NCBI RefSeq assembly: GCF_009765355.1
Contig: NZ_VTHK01000042.1
Location: 1-64,000, forward strand
Source: Amycolatopsis anabasis
GTDB taxonomy: Bacteria; Actinomycetota; Actinomycetes; Mycobacteriales; Pseudonocardiaceae
Reading direction: 5' to 3'
Length of the DNA stretch: 64,000 bases
Part shown: positions 26,370 to 35,788 of the stretch, in pieces
How the letters are laid out: the number at the start of each line of letters is the position of its first letter
Position numbering within the stretch: the first letter of the stretch is position 1
Position numbers and translations under genes: made by a program
The notes under the pieces: model-generated
The model's database searches: none
What the model was told of the DNA's origin: nothing
Seen by the model: only the letters and a program-made list of their open reading frames with translations

Positions 26370-26397
26370 CCCCACCGGAGAGAAACTGTCGGTGGGG
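26370..26397. promoter_or_regulatory. Hairpin upstream of the uvrB -10 box
   Basis: CCCCACCG (26370-26377) and CGGTGGGG (26390-26397) are exact reverse complements with a 12-nt loop, ending 4 bp before a TACTCT -10 box (26402-26407). It may be an operator. It does not match the actinobacterial LexA box. Confidence 0.4.
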
Positions 26398-26401
26398 ACG
26401 C

Positions 26402-26407
26402 CTACTC
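26402..26407 (+). promoter_or_regulatory. -10 box of uvrB, transcript probably leaderless
   Basis: TACTCT ends 8 nt before the uvrB GTG, and no ribosome binding site is visible. Transcription would begin at or next to the start codon. Confidence 0.5.
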
Positions 26408-26415
26408 TGGGCATC

Positions 26416-28572
<2,157 letters not shown>

Positions 28573-28596
28573 CCCGATATAGTTACACCCTCTGAC

Positions 28597-28610
28597 GGTA
28601 GACTTCTACC
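28597..28610. promoter_or_regulatory. Palindrome abutting vapB start, likely autoregulatory operator
   Basis: GGTAGA-CT-TCTACC is a perfect inverted repeat ending at the base before the vapB ATG. A TATAGT box lies at 28578-28583, and TAGACT (28599-28604) inside the palindrome is itself -10-like and 6 nt before ATG. VapB or the VapBC complex usually binds such a site to repress its own operon. Confidence 0.65.
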
Positions 28611-28883
28611 ATGGCGATGAACATCAAAGACCCGGAGGCCGAGAGACTTGCCTCCGAGGTCGCCGCGTTGACTGGCGAGAGCAAGACCGCCGCCGTGCGC
28701 GAGGCGTTACGCGCAAGGCGCGATCAGCTGGTCGCCGAACGCGACGCTAAACGCAGAGGAGAGGAATTCGTACGATTCCTCGAGGAAGAGATCTGGCCGC
28801 ATATTTCACCGGAGAACCGCGGAAAGCCGATTACCAAAGCGGAGCGTGAAGAGATTCTCGGCTACGGACCTGACGGCGTATGA
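28611..28883 (+). CDS. vapB: VapB-type antitoxin
   Basis: A 90-residue antitoxin of the Rv0623/PSK type. The N-terminal part (MAMNIKDPEAERLASEVAALTGESKTAAVREALRAR) is the ribbon-helix-helix-like DNA-binding region with the typical NIKDPEAxxLA start. The C-terminal part (PITKAEREEILGYGPDGV) would wrap the toxin. It overlaps vapC by ATGA. Codon use is less GC-biased than in neighbouring genes, which suggests transfer. Confidence 0.92.
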   Translation: MAMNIKDPEAERLASEVAALTGESKTAAVREALRARRDQLVAERDAKRRGEEFVRFLEEEIWPHISPENRGKPITKAEREEILGYGPDGV

Positions 28884-29281
28884 TTCTTGATACTTCCGCC
28901 ATCGTGGCGTCGATTATGGGCGCGCCGTTGGCGAAGAAAATTGGTGAGCGAATGGGTTCGGCTCCGGCATGTCGAGTGGGAGCGCCCTCTCTGGTAGAGG
29001 CCACGCTGGTACTCGTGAACAAGGAGGGGGCGTCGGGAAAGCTGCTGCTCGACTCTTTCCTGCAACGCCGAAAGTTCGACATACTGTCCTTTGGCGATGC
29101 CCACTGGCGTGCCGCGCAGGATGCGTTTCGCCGTTACGGTAAAGGGAGGCACCCGGCGGCGCTGAACTTCGGCGACTGCCTCACCTATGCGACGGCGTGG
29201 GTGGCGGGTGAACCGTTGTTGTGTATCGGCAATGACTTCGCGCAGACCGATCTCGAGCTGGTTTCGCTGGAGGGGGAGTGA
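28880..29281 (+). CDS. vapC: VapC-type PIN-domain ribonuclease toxin
   Basis: A 133-residue PIN-domain toxin. The acidic metal-binding residues of the family are all present: D4 (MILDTSA), E40 (SLVEATLV), D99 (LNFGDCLTYA) and D119 (GNDFAQTD). It should be a site-specific ribonuclease, probably against a tRNA or rRNA, held inactive by VapB. The target cannot be read from the sequence. The pair lies directly after uvrB, a conserved housekeeping gene, as if inserted there. Confidence 0.94.
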   Translation: MILDTSAIVASIMGAPLAKKIGERMGSAPACRVGAPSLVEATLVLVNKEGASGKLLLDSFLQRRKFDILSFGDAHWRAAQDAFRRYGKGRHPAALNFGDCLTYATAWVAGEPLLCIGNDFAQTDLELVSLEGE

Positions 29282-29291
29282 GCGCGGAGCG

Positions 29292-29678
29292 CTATTCGGC
29301 GTCGGCGTTGGCGTCGTTTTCCAGGAGGCCGAAGACATTGCCCTCGGTGTCCTGGCAGTAGGCGATCCAGCCGACACCGGGCACCGCGTTCCGCGGCTTG
29401 AGCACCTTGCCCCCGGCCTGTTCGACGTGGTGGGTGGCGAGATCGAGATCGGCGACGTCCATGGTGGCCTGGTACGCGTTGATCGCCGTGTTCTCCGCCG
29501 GGGCGGGCCCCTGCCGGGCCACCAGGCCGCCGTCGATGCCGGGGCCGTCGCCGGTGCTGATCAACCAGTACGGGTTCGCGTCCCAGCGCTCGAACGACCA
29601 GCCGAAGACCGTGGAATAGAAGGTGACCGCTCGTTCCGGGTCGCTCGCGTGGATCTCGAAGTGAATGGGTCGAGGCAT
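29292..29678 (-). CDS. VOC (glyoxalase/bleomycin-resistance) family protein
   Basis: A 128-residue single-module VOC protein: MPRPIHFEIHASDPERAVTFY at the start, VFGWSFERWD, and a C-terminal YCQDTEGNVFGLLEND. Metal-binding candidates are His7 and Glu near the C-terminus. VOC proteins act as dioxygenases, glyoxalases or drug-binding proteins; the substrate is unknown. It is convergent with vapC, 10 bp apart. Confidence 0.88.
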   Translation of the reverse strand: MPRPIHFEIHASDPERAVTFYSTVFGWSFERWDANPYWLISTGDGPGIDGGLVARQGPAPAENTAINAYQATMDVADLDLATHHVEQAGGKVLKPRNAVPGVGWIAYCQDTEGNVFGLLENDANADAE

Positions 29679-29752
29679 GATCGCCTCCTCAAGGAACAGG
29701 GGAACTCGGCGTGTCTGCCGAGCCTACGCCCGAAAAGCTTGCCCAGCCCAGG

Positions 29753-30412
29753 TCAGGCGCCGTTCCGGCCGCCGTCGAGGTAGGCCAGCAGCGCGAGCAC
29801 GCGCTTGTTGTCGTCGTTCAGCGGCGGGAGCCCGAGCTTGGCGAAGATGTTCGCGATCTGCTGGGTGACCGCGCTGGCCGAGAGGAACAGGCGCTGCGCG
29901 ATCGCGGCGGCCGACCGGCCCTCGGCCAGCAGCATGAGGACCTCTCCTTCGCGCCGCGTGAGCGAGCGGAGCCGCTCGTCCGAGGCGACCTCGGCGAGCA
30001 TGCCGACGACCACCTGCGGATCGATCGCGGTACCCCCGGCGGCGACCCGGCGCACCGCCTCGACGAACTGATCGTCGTTGAACACCCGGCTCCGCAGCAG
30101 GCAGCCGATCGCGCCCGCGCCATCGGCCAGCAGTTCCCCGGCGTAGCGCGGTTCGGGATGCTGGGAGAGCAGGACCAGCGGAAGGCCCGGGAGTTCCCGG
30201 CGGGCGGTCACCGCGGCCCGCAGCCCCTCGTCGTCCCCGCTCGGCGGCAGGTGCGCGTTCACCACGGCCACGCTCGGCTGGTGCTCGGCCAGCGCCGCAC
30301 GCAGGTCCGGCGCGGTGCCCACGGCCGCGACCACCTCGAAACCGTAGGCGGTCAGCAGCCTGATCAGGGCGGACCTCAGCGGAGCGAGGCCCTCCGCGAG
30401 GACAACACGCAC
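29753..30412 (-). CDS. LuxR/NarL-type regulator with a degenerate receiver domain
   Basis: A 219-residue protein with the shape of a NarL response regulator and a C-terminal HTH (LTRREGEVLMLLAEGRSAAAIAQRLFLS). The receiver lacks its key residues. The phospho-acceptor is Asn52 (VAVVNAHLPP, usually VVDIRMPP), the acidic pair is E7-G8 (LAEG instead of LAED), and the conserved Lys is replaced by Arg (CLLRSR instead of YLLKDR). It therefore cannot be phosphorylated in the normal way and may be ligand-controlled or constitutive. The GTG at 30412 is chosen because it begins the first beta strand. It is the last gene behind the hydrolase-ABC system. Confidence 0.88.
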   Translation of the reverse strand: MRVVLAEGLAPLRSALIRLLTAYGFEVVAAVGTAPDLRAALAEHQPSVAVVNAHLPPSGDDEGLRAAVTARRELPGLPLVLLSQHPEPRYAGELLADGAGAIGCLLRSRVFNDDQFVEAVRRVAAGGTAIDPQVVVGMLAEVASDERLRSLTRREGEVLMLLAEGRSAAAIAQRLFLSASAVTQQIANIFAKLGLPPLNDDNKRVLALLAYLDGGRNGA

Positions 30413-30483
30413 GCAGTCAATGTAGCTCCCCGGCACCACCTGAATGGTGGATTCAGCGACATCTCATCGGCGAACGACCGGTT

Positions 30484-31440
30484 CTAGCTGGTGATGTCCT
30501 TGCGGGCGAAGCGGCGGGCGGCGAGCAGGGTGAACGCGGTGCCGTAGAGCACCGCGGACAGCACCCCGTTGGCCATGTTCGTCCAGTCCACGTCCGTCGC
30601 GATCAGGTCCATCCACGCGAACGAGAAATGCGTGGGCAGGTAGTTCCGCAGCCCCTCCAGCGCGGTGATCTGGTCCAGGATCTGCGACAGGATCGCGGCC
30701 AGCACCGCCCCGCCGACCGCGCCGAGCGGGGCATCGGTCGACACGCTCAGCAGCAGCGCGAGCCCGGCCACCCAGGCGAGCTGGACCACGATGTAGCAGA
30801 CGGCCAGCAGGATCGCCACCAGGCTGTCCGAGAACGGCACCGCGTCCCCGGTCGGGCTGATCGCGTCGCCCGATCCGTACCAGATCACCCCGGCCACGAG
30901 CGAAACCAGCGGCAGCAGCACCAGCGCGGCCGCGGACAGCAGGCCGGACACGATCGCCTTCTGCCGCAGCACCCGGTGCCGGGGCACCGGGATCGCCAGC
31001 AGGTACTTCAGGCTCGACCAGGACGATTCGCTGGCGATGGTGTCGCCGAAGAACAGGGCGACGATCATCGGCAGCAGGAACGTGCCGGACACGAACATCG
31101 CGAGGATCACGAAGTTCGGCGCGCTCGCGGTGGCCAGGTCGACGAATCCGCCGGACCGGCGGTTGGGGCTCGCCTGCCCTATCTCGAACGCGACCACCAG
31201 GATGAACGGCAGCAGTGCCACGAAACCGAGCAGGAGCTGGGTGCGGCGGCGGCGCAGTTGCCGCCGCAGCTCCACGCCCAGGCGCAGCGTCCGGCCCGCG
31301 CGGTAGCCCGCGACGGCGCCGTCCGCGCCGACCTCGGTGGTCTCGTGCTCGGCCGCCTCGGTCAGCTCGTCCAGTGCCGCCGGATCGGTGTGCACACCGT
31401 GGTCGATCGCGGCGTTGTCCCGCTGGTCCGCTTTGCTCAT
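30484..31440 (-). CDS. ABC-2 type permease of the hydrolase-ATPase system
   Basis: A 318-residue membrane protein with an acidic N-terminal cytosolic tail (1-60) and six hydrophobic segments, among them LLLGFVALLPFILVVAFEIG and a final GVLSAVLYGTAFTLLAARRFARKD. It resembles ABC-2 permeases with FFGDTIASESSWSSLKYLLAIPVPRHRVL in the first loop. The ATG at 31440 has GGAGGG about 6 nt upstream and overlaps the stop of the 26-codon mini-ORF (ATGA). The partner ATPase is the C-terminal domain of the large fusion protein. Confidence 0.9.
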   Translation of the reverse strand: MSKADQRDNAAIDHGVHTDPAALDELTEAAEHETTEVGADGAVAGYRAGRTLRLGVELRRQLRRRRTQLLLGFVALLPFILVVAFEIGQASPNRRSGGFVDLATASAPNFVILAMFVSGTFLLPMIVALFFGDTIASESSWSSLKYLLAIPVPRHRVLRQKAIVSGLLSAAALVLLPLVSLVAGVIWYGSGDAISPTGDAVPFSDSLVAILLAVCYIVVQLAWVAGLALLLSVSTDAPLGAVGGAVLAAILSQILDQITALEGLRNYLPTHFSFAWMDLIATDVDWTNMANGVLSAVLYGTAFTLLAARRFARKDITS

Positions 31441-31517
31441 GCGCGCCCTCCGCTGACGCTCCGGGTGGCATTCGCCAGAAGCGCTGTGTTGAATGATTCG
31501 CTCGCAAGCTCGCTCAT
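31437..31517 (-). CDS. 26-residue mini-ORF coupled on both sides
   Basis: An ATG at 31517 overlaps the stop of the hydrolase-ATPase gene as ATGA, and its TGA overlaps the permease ATG as ATGA. The peptide begins MSELASESFNTALLAN and ends VSGGRA. It may be a real micropeptide, or a repeat-like insertion kept open so that translation can pass from ATPase to permease. The DNA contains the doubled GAGCGAGC/GCGAGCGA motif. There is no evidence of function. Confidence 0.45.
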   Translation of the reverse strand: MSELASESFNTALLANATRSVSGGRA

Positions 31518-34375
31518 GCGCTTGAGTCCTCCCCGACCAGCTGCAGGAACGCGTCCTCCAGCCGGCGTCGTGGCCCGGCCTGTTCCACCGAGATCCCGGC
31601 CCGCACGAGCGCGGCGACCGCCTCGGCTCGCGGCAGCCCGTCCAGATCGGCGTGCACGAGGTTGCCTTCGACGTCCACATCGGACACTCCGCCGACCGCG
31701 CGGAGCGCCTCGGCCGCGGCTTCCGGCTGGTCCACCCGGAAGGTGGCCTCGCCCCCGGCCGCCACGATGTCGGTCACCTCGCCCGCGGCCACCAGCGTGC
31801 CGCGGTGCATGACCACGACGTGCGTGCAGGTCTGCTCGACCTCGGCCAGCAGGTGACTGGACACCACCACGGTCCGCCCGGTCGCGGCGTACCGCTGCAG
31901 CACCTCGCGCATCTGGTGGATCTGCGGCGGGTCCAGCCCGTTGGTTGGTTCGTCGAGCACGAGCAGCTCCGGCAGGCCGAGCATGGCCTGGGCGATCGCC
32001 AGCCGCTGCCGCATGCCCTGGCTGTAGGTGCGCACCTTGCGCCGCACCGCGTCGCCGAGCCCGGCGATCTCCAGCGCCTCGGCGAAATGGGCCTTGTCCA
32101 CCGGTCGCCCGGTGGTGTCCCAGTAGAGCCGCAGATTCGCCTCACCGGACAGGTGCGGCAGGAAACCGGAACCCTCCACAAAGGACCCGATCCGGGACAG
32201 CACCGGCGCGCCCGGGGTGATCCGGTGACCGAACACCCGGATATCGCCCGCGGTCGGCGTGATCAGGCCCATCAGCATGCGCAGGGTGGTGGTCTTCCCG
32301 GCCCCGTTCGGCCCGAGCAGGCCGAGCACCTGCCCGGGTTCGACCCGGAACGACAGCCGGTTCACCGCGGTGAGCCCGCCCGGGTACGCCTTGGTCAGGT
32401 CCTCGATCACCAGCGGGACCTCGGCGAGTTCCGGGTCGACCTGGTGCGACCGCCGCCGGCGCAGCGCGGCGAACACCGCGACCAGCGCCGCCACCGCCAG
32501 CGCGCCGAGCACCCCGAGCACCTGGGCGACCGGCCAGCCGGTGCTCACCGCGGTGCCGGGGACGACCGGGGCGGCCAGCCCGCCGGTCCCGGCCAGGGAG
32601 ATCCGGTAGACCGCGGCCGCGGCAGGGGTCGCGTAGGACGAGTCGGTGGTGCTGACCACCAGTTGCAGGGCATGGCCGGACTCGATCGGCCGGACCACGC
32701 CCGGCAGCGTCACGGGCACCTCTTTCGGCGTCCCGTCCGCGGGCAGCCCGGTCACCCGGATCGGGGCGATCGCGTTCGCCGGCAACGTCCGCGAGCCGTC
32801 CGGGCCGACGTCGTAGAGCTTGACGAACAACACCGCCTCGGTCGTCCCGGGCGAGGCCGCGGCGATCCGCAGCCGCACGGTCGACGAACCGGTGACGAGG
32901 AGCTGGGAATCCAGCTGCGCGGAGGTGAAACGCGCCGACTGCCCCGGCGGATCGATGCTGAACATCCCGGAGAGCCGCGACGAACCGCTCGCCAGCCCGT
33001 TCAGCCCCGGGATCCCGCTCACCGAAGCCGGATTGCCGCCGGGCGGGTTGACCACCGTCTGCTCCGGGCCGTTCAGCGCCACCGGCTTGCGGTCGGCCAC
33101 CCCGGGGTAGCCGGTCGCCTCGACGGTGCGCACCGAGGGGGTGCCGGAGGCTCGGAACGAGCCCTGCACGTCGTAGGCGAAGGCGGTGCCGGGATCCTTG
33201 CCCTCGCCGGTGAGGTGGAAGGAAAGCCAGTCGGCGATCTTGCCGCGCAACGCGGGGCCGGGGCGGCCGCCGTCGTGCCCGCCGGTGTACCAGATCGTCT
33301 TGACCTTGCCGCCCGCCGCGCCGATCTGGCGTGCGGTCGCGTCGGACTGGTCGAGGCCGAACAGCGTGTCGCTCTCGCCCTGCACCAGCAGGGTCGGCGC
33401 GGTGATGTTCGCGGTCACCGACGCGGGGGAGACGCGGCGCAGCAGATCGAAGGTCCGCTGGCTCGCCCGGCCGGTGGTGGCCAATTCGGTGTAGGCCTGG
33501 CACACCTCGGCGGTGAAGCGCCCGCAGGGATCGGCCGCATTCGGTCGCGGACGGCCGGGGTCGCCCTGCGCGGGTGCGGGCGCCGCGCCGCCGCCGCGGC
33601 CGGGCGCGCCGCTCTGGCCGCTGTCGGTGGTTTCCTGACCGGGCTCGGGGGCCTCGACACCCGGGTCGCCGCCGGTGCTGGTGGGCCCGGTGCCCGCGGA
33701 GAAGAAAATGCCCGCCCACGACCGTTTGAACACCCCGTCGGCGGCGAACGCGCCCGCCGCCGGGGTGGTGCCGCCCGGATCCCCGGCCGCGTTGGGAATG
33801 AGGCCCTGCGCGAGATCGTTGTAGGTGATGATCGGCGCGATCGCGTCGACGCGTTTGTCCCGTCCGGCGAGGATCAGCGCGAGCGCGCCACCGTAGGAGG
33901 CTCCGGTCACGCCGACCTTCGGATCCCCCGAGGCGTCGGTGCGGACCTCGGGCCGTCCGGCGAGGTAGTCGATCAGCCGCTGGGCGTCGGCGACCTCGTA
34001 GTCGGGATCGTTCAACGCGATCTTGCCGGTGCTGCGGCCGAATCCGCGTGCCGAGTAGGTGAGCACCACGAACCCGCGCCCGGCGAGTTCGCGGGCGTCG
34101 GCGGCCACGCTGTTCTTGTCCCCGCCGAATCCGTGCGGGAGCAGCACCGCGGGCGCCGGGGTGCGCTCGGGGGTGTAGAGGGTCGCGTCCAGCTGAACGC
34201 GATCGGGTGAACCGGGCGCGGCCGGGACGTCGATCGTGGCTTCGCTGGTGCGCACGGGCGGCGGTTCGTCGCCGGTGCGGGCCCACAGGACACCGCCGCC
34301 GGCCAGCACGACGATCACCAGGATCAGCGTGAGGAACCGGCTGCCGCGGGTTCGGGGGAACGGGATGCGGGACAC
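31514..34375 (-). CDS. Fusion of outside-facing alpha/beta hydrolase (S15/CocE-like) and ABC ATPase
   Basis: A 953-residue protein with a clear topology. A membrane anchor at 14-32 is followed by a long outside region: alpha/beta hydrolase with LPHGFGG (79-85), nucleophile S160 (GASYGGA), an acidic residue in QGESDTLFG and His in YTGGHDGG, then a PepX_C-like beta domain (about 400-580). A second membrane helix near 600 (VLGVLGALAVAALVAVFAAL) leads to a complete ATPase: GPNGAGKTT, YSQGMRQRL, LLVLDEPTNGLD and VVVSSHLL. The permease lies downstream. Such fusions occur in some actinobacteria, but the transported substrate is unknown. The GTG at 34375 is chosen because the anchor follows and a -10-like TACCGT lies 7 nt upstream. 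Confidence 0.87.
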   Translation of the reverse strand: MSRIPFPRTRGSRFLTLILVIVVLAGGGVLWARTGDEPPPVRTSEATIDVPAAPGSPDRVQLDATLYTPERTPAPAVLLPHGFGGDKNSVAADARELAGRGFVVLTYSARGFGRSTGKIALNDPDYEVADAQRLIDYLAGRPEVRTDASGDPKVGVTGASYGGALALILAGRDKRVDAIAPIITYNDLAQGLIPNAAGDPGGTTPAAGAFAADGVFKRSWAGIFFSAGTGPTSTGGDPGVEAPEPGQETTDSGQSGAPGRGGGAAPAPAQGDPGRPRPNAADPCGRFTAEVCQAYTELATTGRASQRTFDLLRRVSPASVTANITAPTLLVQGESDTLFGLDQSDATARQIGAAGGKVKTIWYTGGHDGGRPGPALRGKIADWLSFHLTGEGKDPGTAFAYDVQGSFRASGTPSVRTVEATGYPGVADRKPVALNGPEQTVVNPPGGNPASVSGIPGLNGLASGSSRLSGMFSIDPPGQSARFTSAQLDSQLLVTGSSTVRLRIAAASPGTTEAVLFVKLYDVGPDGSRTLPANAIAPIRVTGLPADGTPKEVPVTLPGVVRPIESGHALQLVVSTTDSSYATPAAAAVYRISLAGTGGLAAPVVPGTAVSTGWPVAQVLGVLGALAVAALVAVFAALRRRRSHQVDPELAEVPLVIEDLTKAYPGGLTAVNRLSFRVEPGQVLGLLGPNGAGKTTTLRMLMGLITPTAGDIRVFGHRITPGAPVLSRIGSFVEGSGFLPHLSGEANLRLYWDTTGRPVDKAHFAEALEIAGLGDAVRRKVRTYSQGMRQRLAIAQAMLGLPELLVLDEPTNGLDPPQIHQMREVLQRYAATGRTVVVSSHLLAEVEQTCTHVVVMHRGTLVAAGEVTDIVAAGGEATFRVDQPEAAAEALRAVGGVSDVDVEGNLVHADLDGLPRAEAVAALVRAGISVEQAGPRRRLEDAFLQLVGEDSSA

Positions 34376-34382
34376 AGCGGTA

Positions 34383-34388
34383 ACGGTA
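34383..34388 (-). promoter_or_regulatory. -10 box of the hydrolase-ATPase gene, probably leaderless
   Basis: TACCGT on the minus strand ends 7 nt before the GTG at 34375, and there is no ribosome binding site. The same hexamer and spacing occur before the S9 peptidase gene. Confidence 0.45.
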
Positions 34389-34555
34389 TGTGAAGTCAGC
34401 TGAGAGTGTGCTGTGGGCGGCCGCGCGACCCGAATGCCGCCGGGCACCCCGGCTCGACCGGTTGCGCGGGAGTGACATAGGTTACCCCGGCATTGTGGTG
34501 ACGCGGGTGACCTTGGCTGGCGTTCCCGGCCAGGACCAGCGAAGATAGGTAGGAC

Positions 34556-34658
34556 GTGGAGGGGAGTATTCCTTCGCGGCGGTGTCGTCAGCACGGCGGA
34601 CCTGCGGGTCCCCCGGCACCGTCGGTCGGCGTTCACGCCGGCGGAAGAGACCTCCGGC
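34556..34658 (+). ncRNA. yybP-ykoY manganese riboswitch
   Basis: The conserved elements of the yybP-ykoY class appear in order: GGAGGGGAGTA at 34558-34568, TGTCGTCAGCACGG at 34583-34596, and GCCGGCGGAAGAGACCTCC at 34637-34655. P1 pairs GGAGG (34558-34562) with CCTCC (34651-34655). This class binds Mn2+ and often controls TerC/YkoY-type transporters and Mn exporters, which is exactly the gene that follows. Confidence 0.93.
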
Positions 34659-34682
34659 TAGCTGCTATGCGCTAACCGGAGG
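34651..34682 (+). promoter_or_regulatory. Riboswitch expression platform: SD-sequestering hairpin
   Basis: CCTCCGG (34651-34657) is the exact complement of CCGGAGG (34676-34682), which contains the terC ribosome binding site. Inside, TAGC (34659-34662) pairs with GCTA (34671-34674). The CCTCC strand is also needed for P1 of the riboswitch, so the two pairings exclude each other. With metal bound, P1 forms and the ribosome binding site is free; without metal it is hidden. Confidence 0.8.
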
Positions 34683-34691
34683 TATGCGTAC

Positions 34692-35747
34692 ATGAATGTT
34701 CCACTGTGGTTGTGGATCGCCACCGTGGGCGGCCTGCTCGCCCTGATCGCGATCGATCTCGTGGTCGTCGACCGCAAACCACACGAGGTGACCACCGGCG
34801 AAGCCGCGCGGTGGGTCATCTTCTACATTTCCTGCGCCGTGCTCTTCGGCGCCGGAGTCTGGCTCTTCGCCGGGCACGACCCGGGAGTCGAGTTCTTCAC
34901 CGGGTACATCACCGAATACTCGCTGAGCGTCGACAACCTGTTCATCTTCATGGTGATCATGGCGTCGTTCAAGGTGCCGGCGATCCACCAGCACCGGGTG
35001 CTGCTGGTCGGGATCCTGCTGGCGCTGGCCATGCGCAGCGTGTTCATCGCGGTCGGCGCGGCCCTCATCTCCCAGTTCGTCTGGGTGTTCTTCGTCTTCG
35101 GCGGCATTCTCGTGTGGACCGCCATCAGCATGCTGCGCGGCAACGACGAGCACGAGGAGTACCACGAGAACGCGGTCACCCGGTGGGTGCGCAAGATCTT
35201 CCCGGTCACCGACGACTACCACGGGCACAAGTCGTTCGTGAAGCGGAACGGCAAGCGGTTCATCACCCCGATGTTCGTGGTGATCGTGGCGATCGGCAGC
35301 GCGGACCTGCTGTTCGCGGTGGACTCCATCCCCGCGATCTTCGGCATCACCCAGGACGCGTTCCTGGTGTTCACCGCGAACGCCTTCGCACTGATGGGGC
35401 TGCGCCAGCTGTACTTCCTGCTCGGCGGGCTGGTGACGAAGCTGGTCTACCTGTCCTACGGGCTGGCGATCATCCTCGGCTTCATCGGCGCCAAGCTCTT
35501 CCTGCACGCGCTGCACGAGTACGGCGTGGCGCCGGACTGGCTGGACATCAACAACTGGATGTCGCTGGGCGTCATCGTGCTGGTCCTGACGATCACCACG
35601 ATCGCCAGCCTGCTCAAGGCCAAGCGGGATCCCGAAGCCGTCGAGGGCAAGGGGCTCGACCTGAAGCCCGAGGCCCCCGAGGAGAAGAAGGCGGGGGAGG
35701 AAGCCCCTTTCGCGACGGGTAAGCCCGCCGAAGTTTGGGACCATTGA
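34692..35747 (+). CDS. TerC-family integral membrane protein, probable Mn2+ exporter
   Basis: A 351-residue TerC/YkoY-family protein with about eight or nine membrane helices. The conserved metal-site motifs are present: YSLSVDNLFIFMVI near residue 77 and SADLLFAVDSIPAIFGI near 205. The C-terminus is a charged tail of about 40 residues. TerC relatives export manganese, in some species to metallate secreted enzymes. The ATG at 34692 lies 9 nt after GGAGG. Expression should rise with Mn through the riboswitch upstream. Confidence 0.93.
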   Translation: MNVPLWLWIATVGGLLALIAIDLVVVDRKPHEVTTGEAARWVIFYISCAVLFGAGVWLFAGHDPGVEFFTGYITEYSLSVDNLFIFMVIMASFKVPAIHQHRVLLVGILLALAMRSVFIAVGAALISQFVWVFFVFGGILVWTAISMLRGNDEHEEYHENAVTRWVRKIFPVTDDYHGHKSFVKRNGKRFITPMFVVIVAIGSADLLFAVDSIPAIFGITQDAFLVFTANAFALMGLRQLYFLLGGLVTKLVYLSYGLAIILGFIGAKLFLHALHEYGVAPDWLDINNWMSLGVIVLVLTITTIASLLKAKRDPEAVEGKGLDLKPEAPEEKKAGEEAPFATGKPAEVWDH

Positions 35748-35775
35748 CGGGTCCTTAGAAAGGCTAACAATCGGG

Positions 35776-35781
35776 TACCGT
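35776..35781 (+). promoter_or_regulatory. -10 box of S9 peptidase gene, probably leaderless
   Basis: TACCGT ends 7 nt before the GTG at 35789, with no ribosome binding site. Confidence 0.45.
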
Positions 35782-35788
35782 CGGGGGC

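Noticed and set aside
26262..26415. LexA (SOS) box before uvrB
   Set aside because: No TCGAAC/GTTCGA-type site was found; only an unrelated hairpin is present.
31652..34210. 852-codon open frame on the plus strand
   Set aside because: Shadow of the hydrolase-ATPase fusion.
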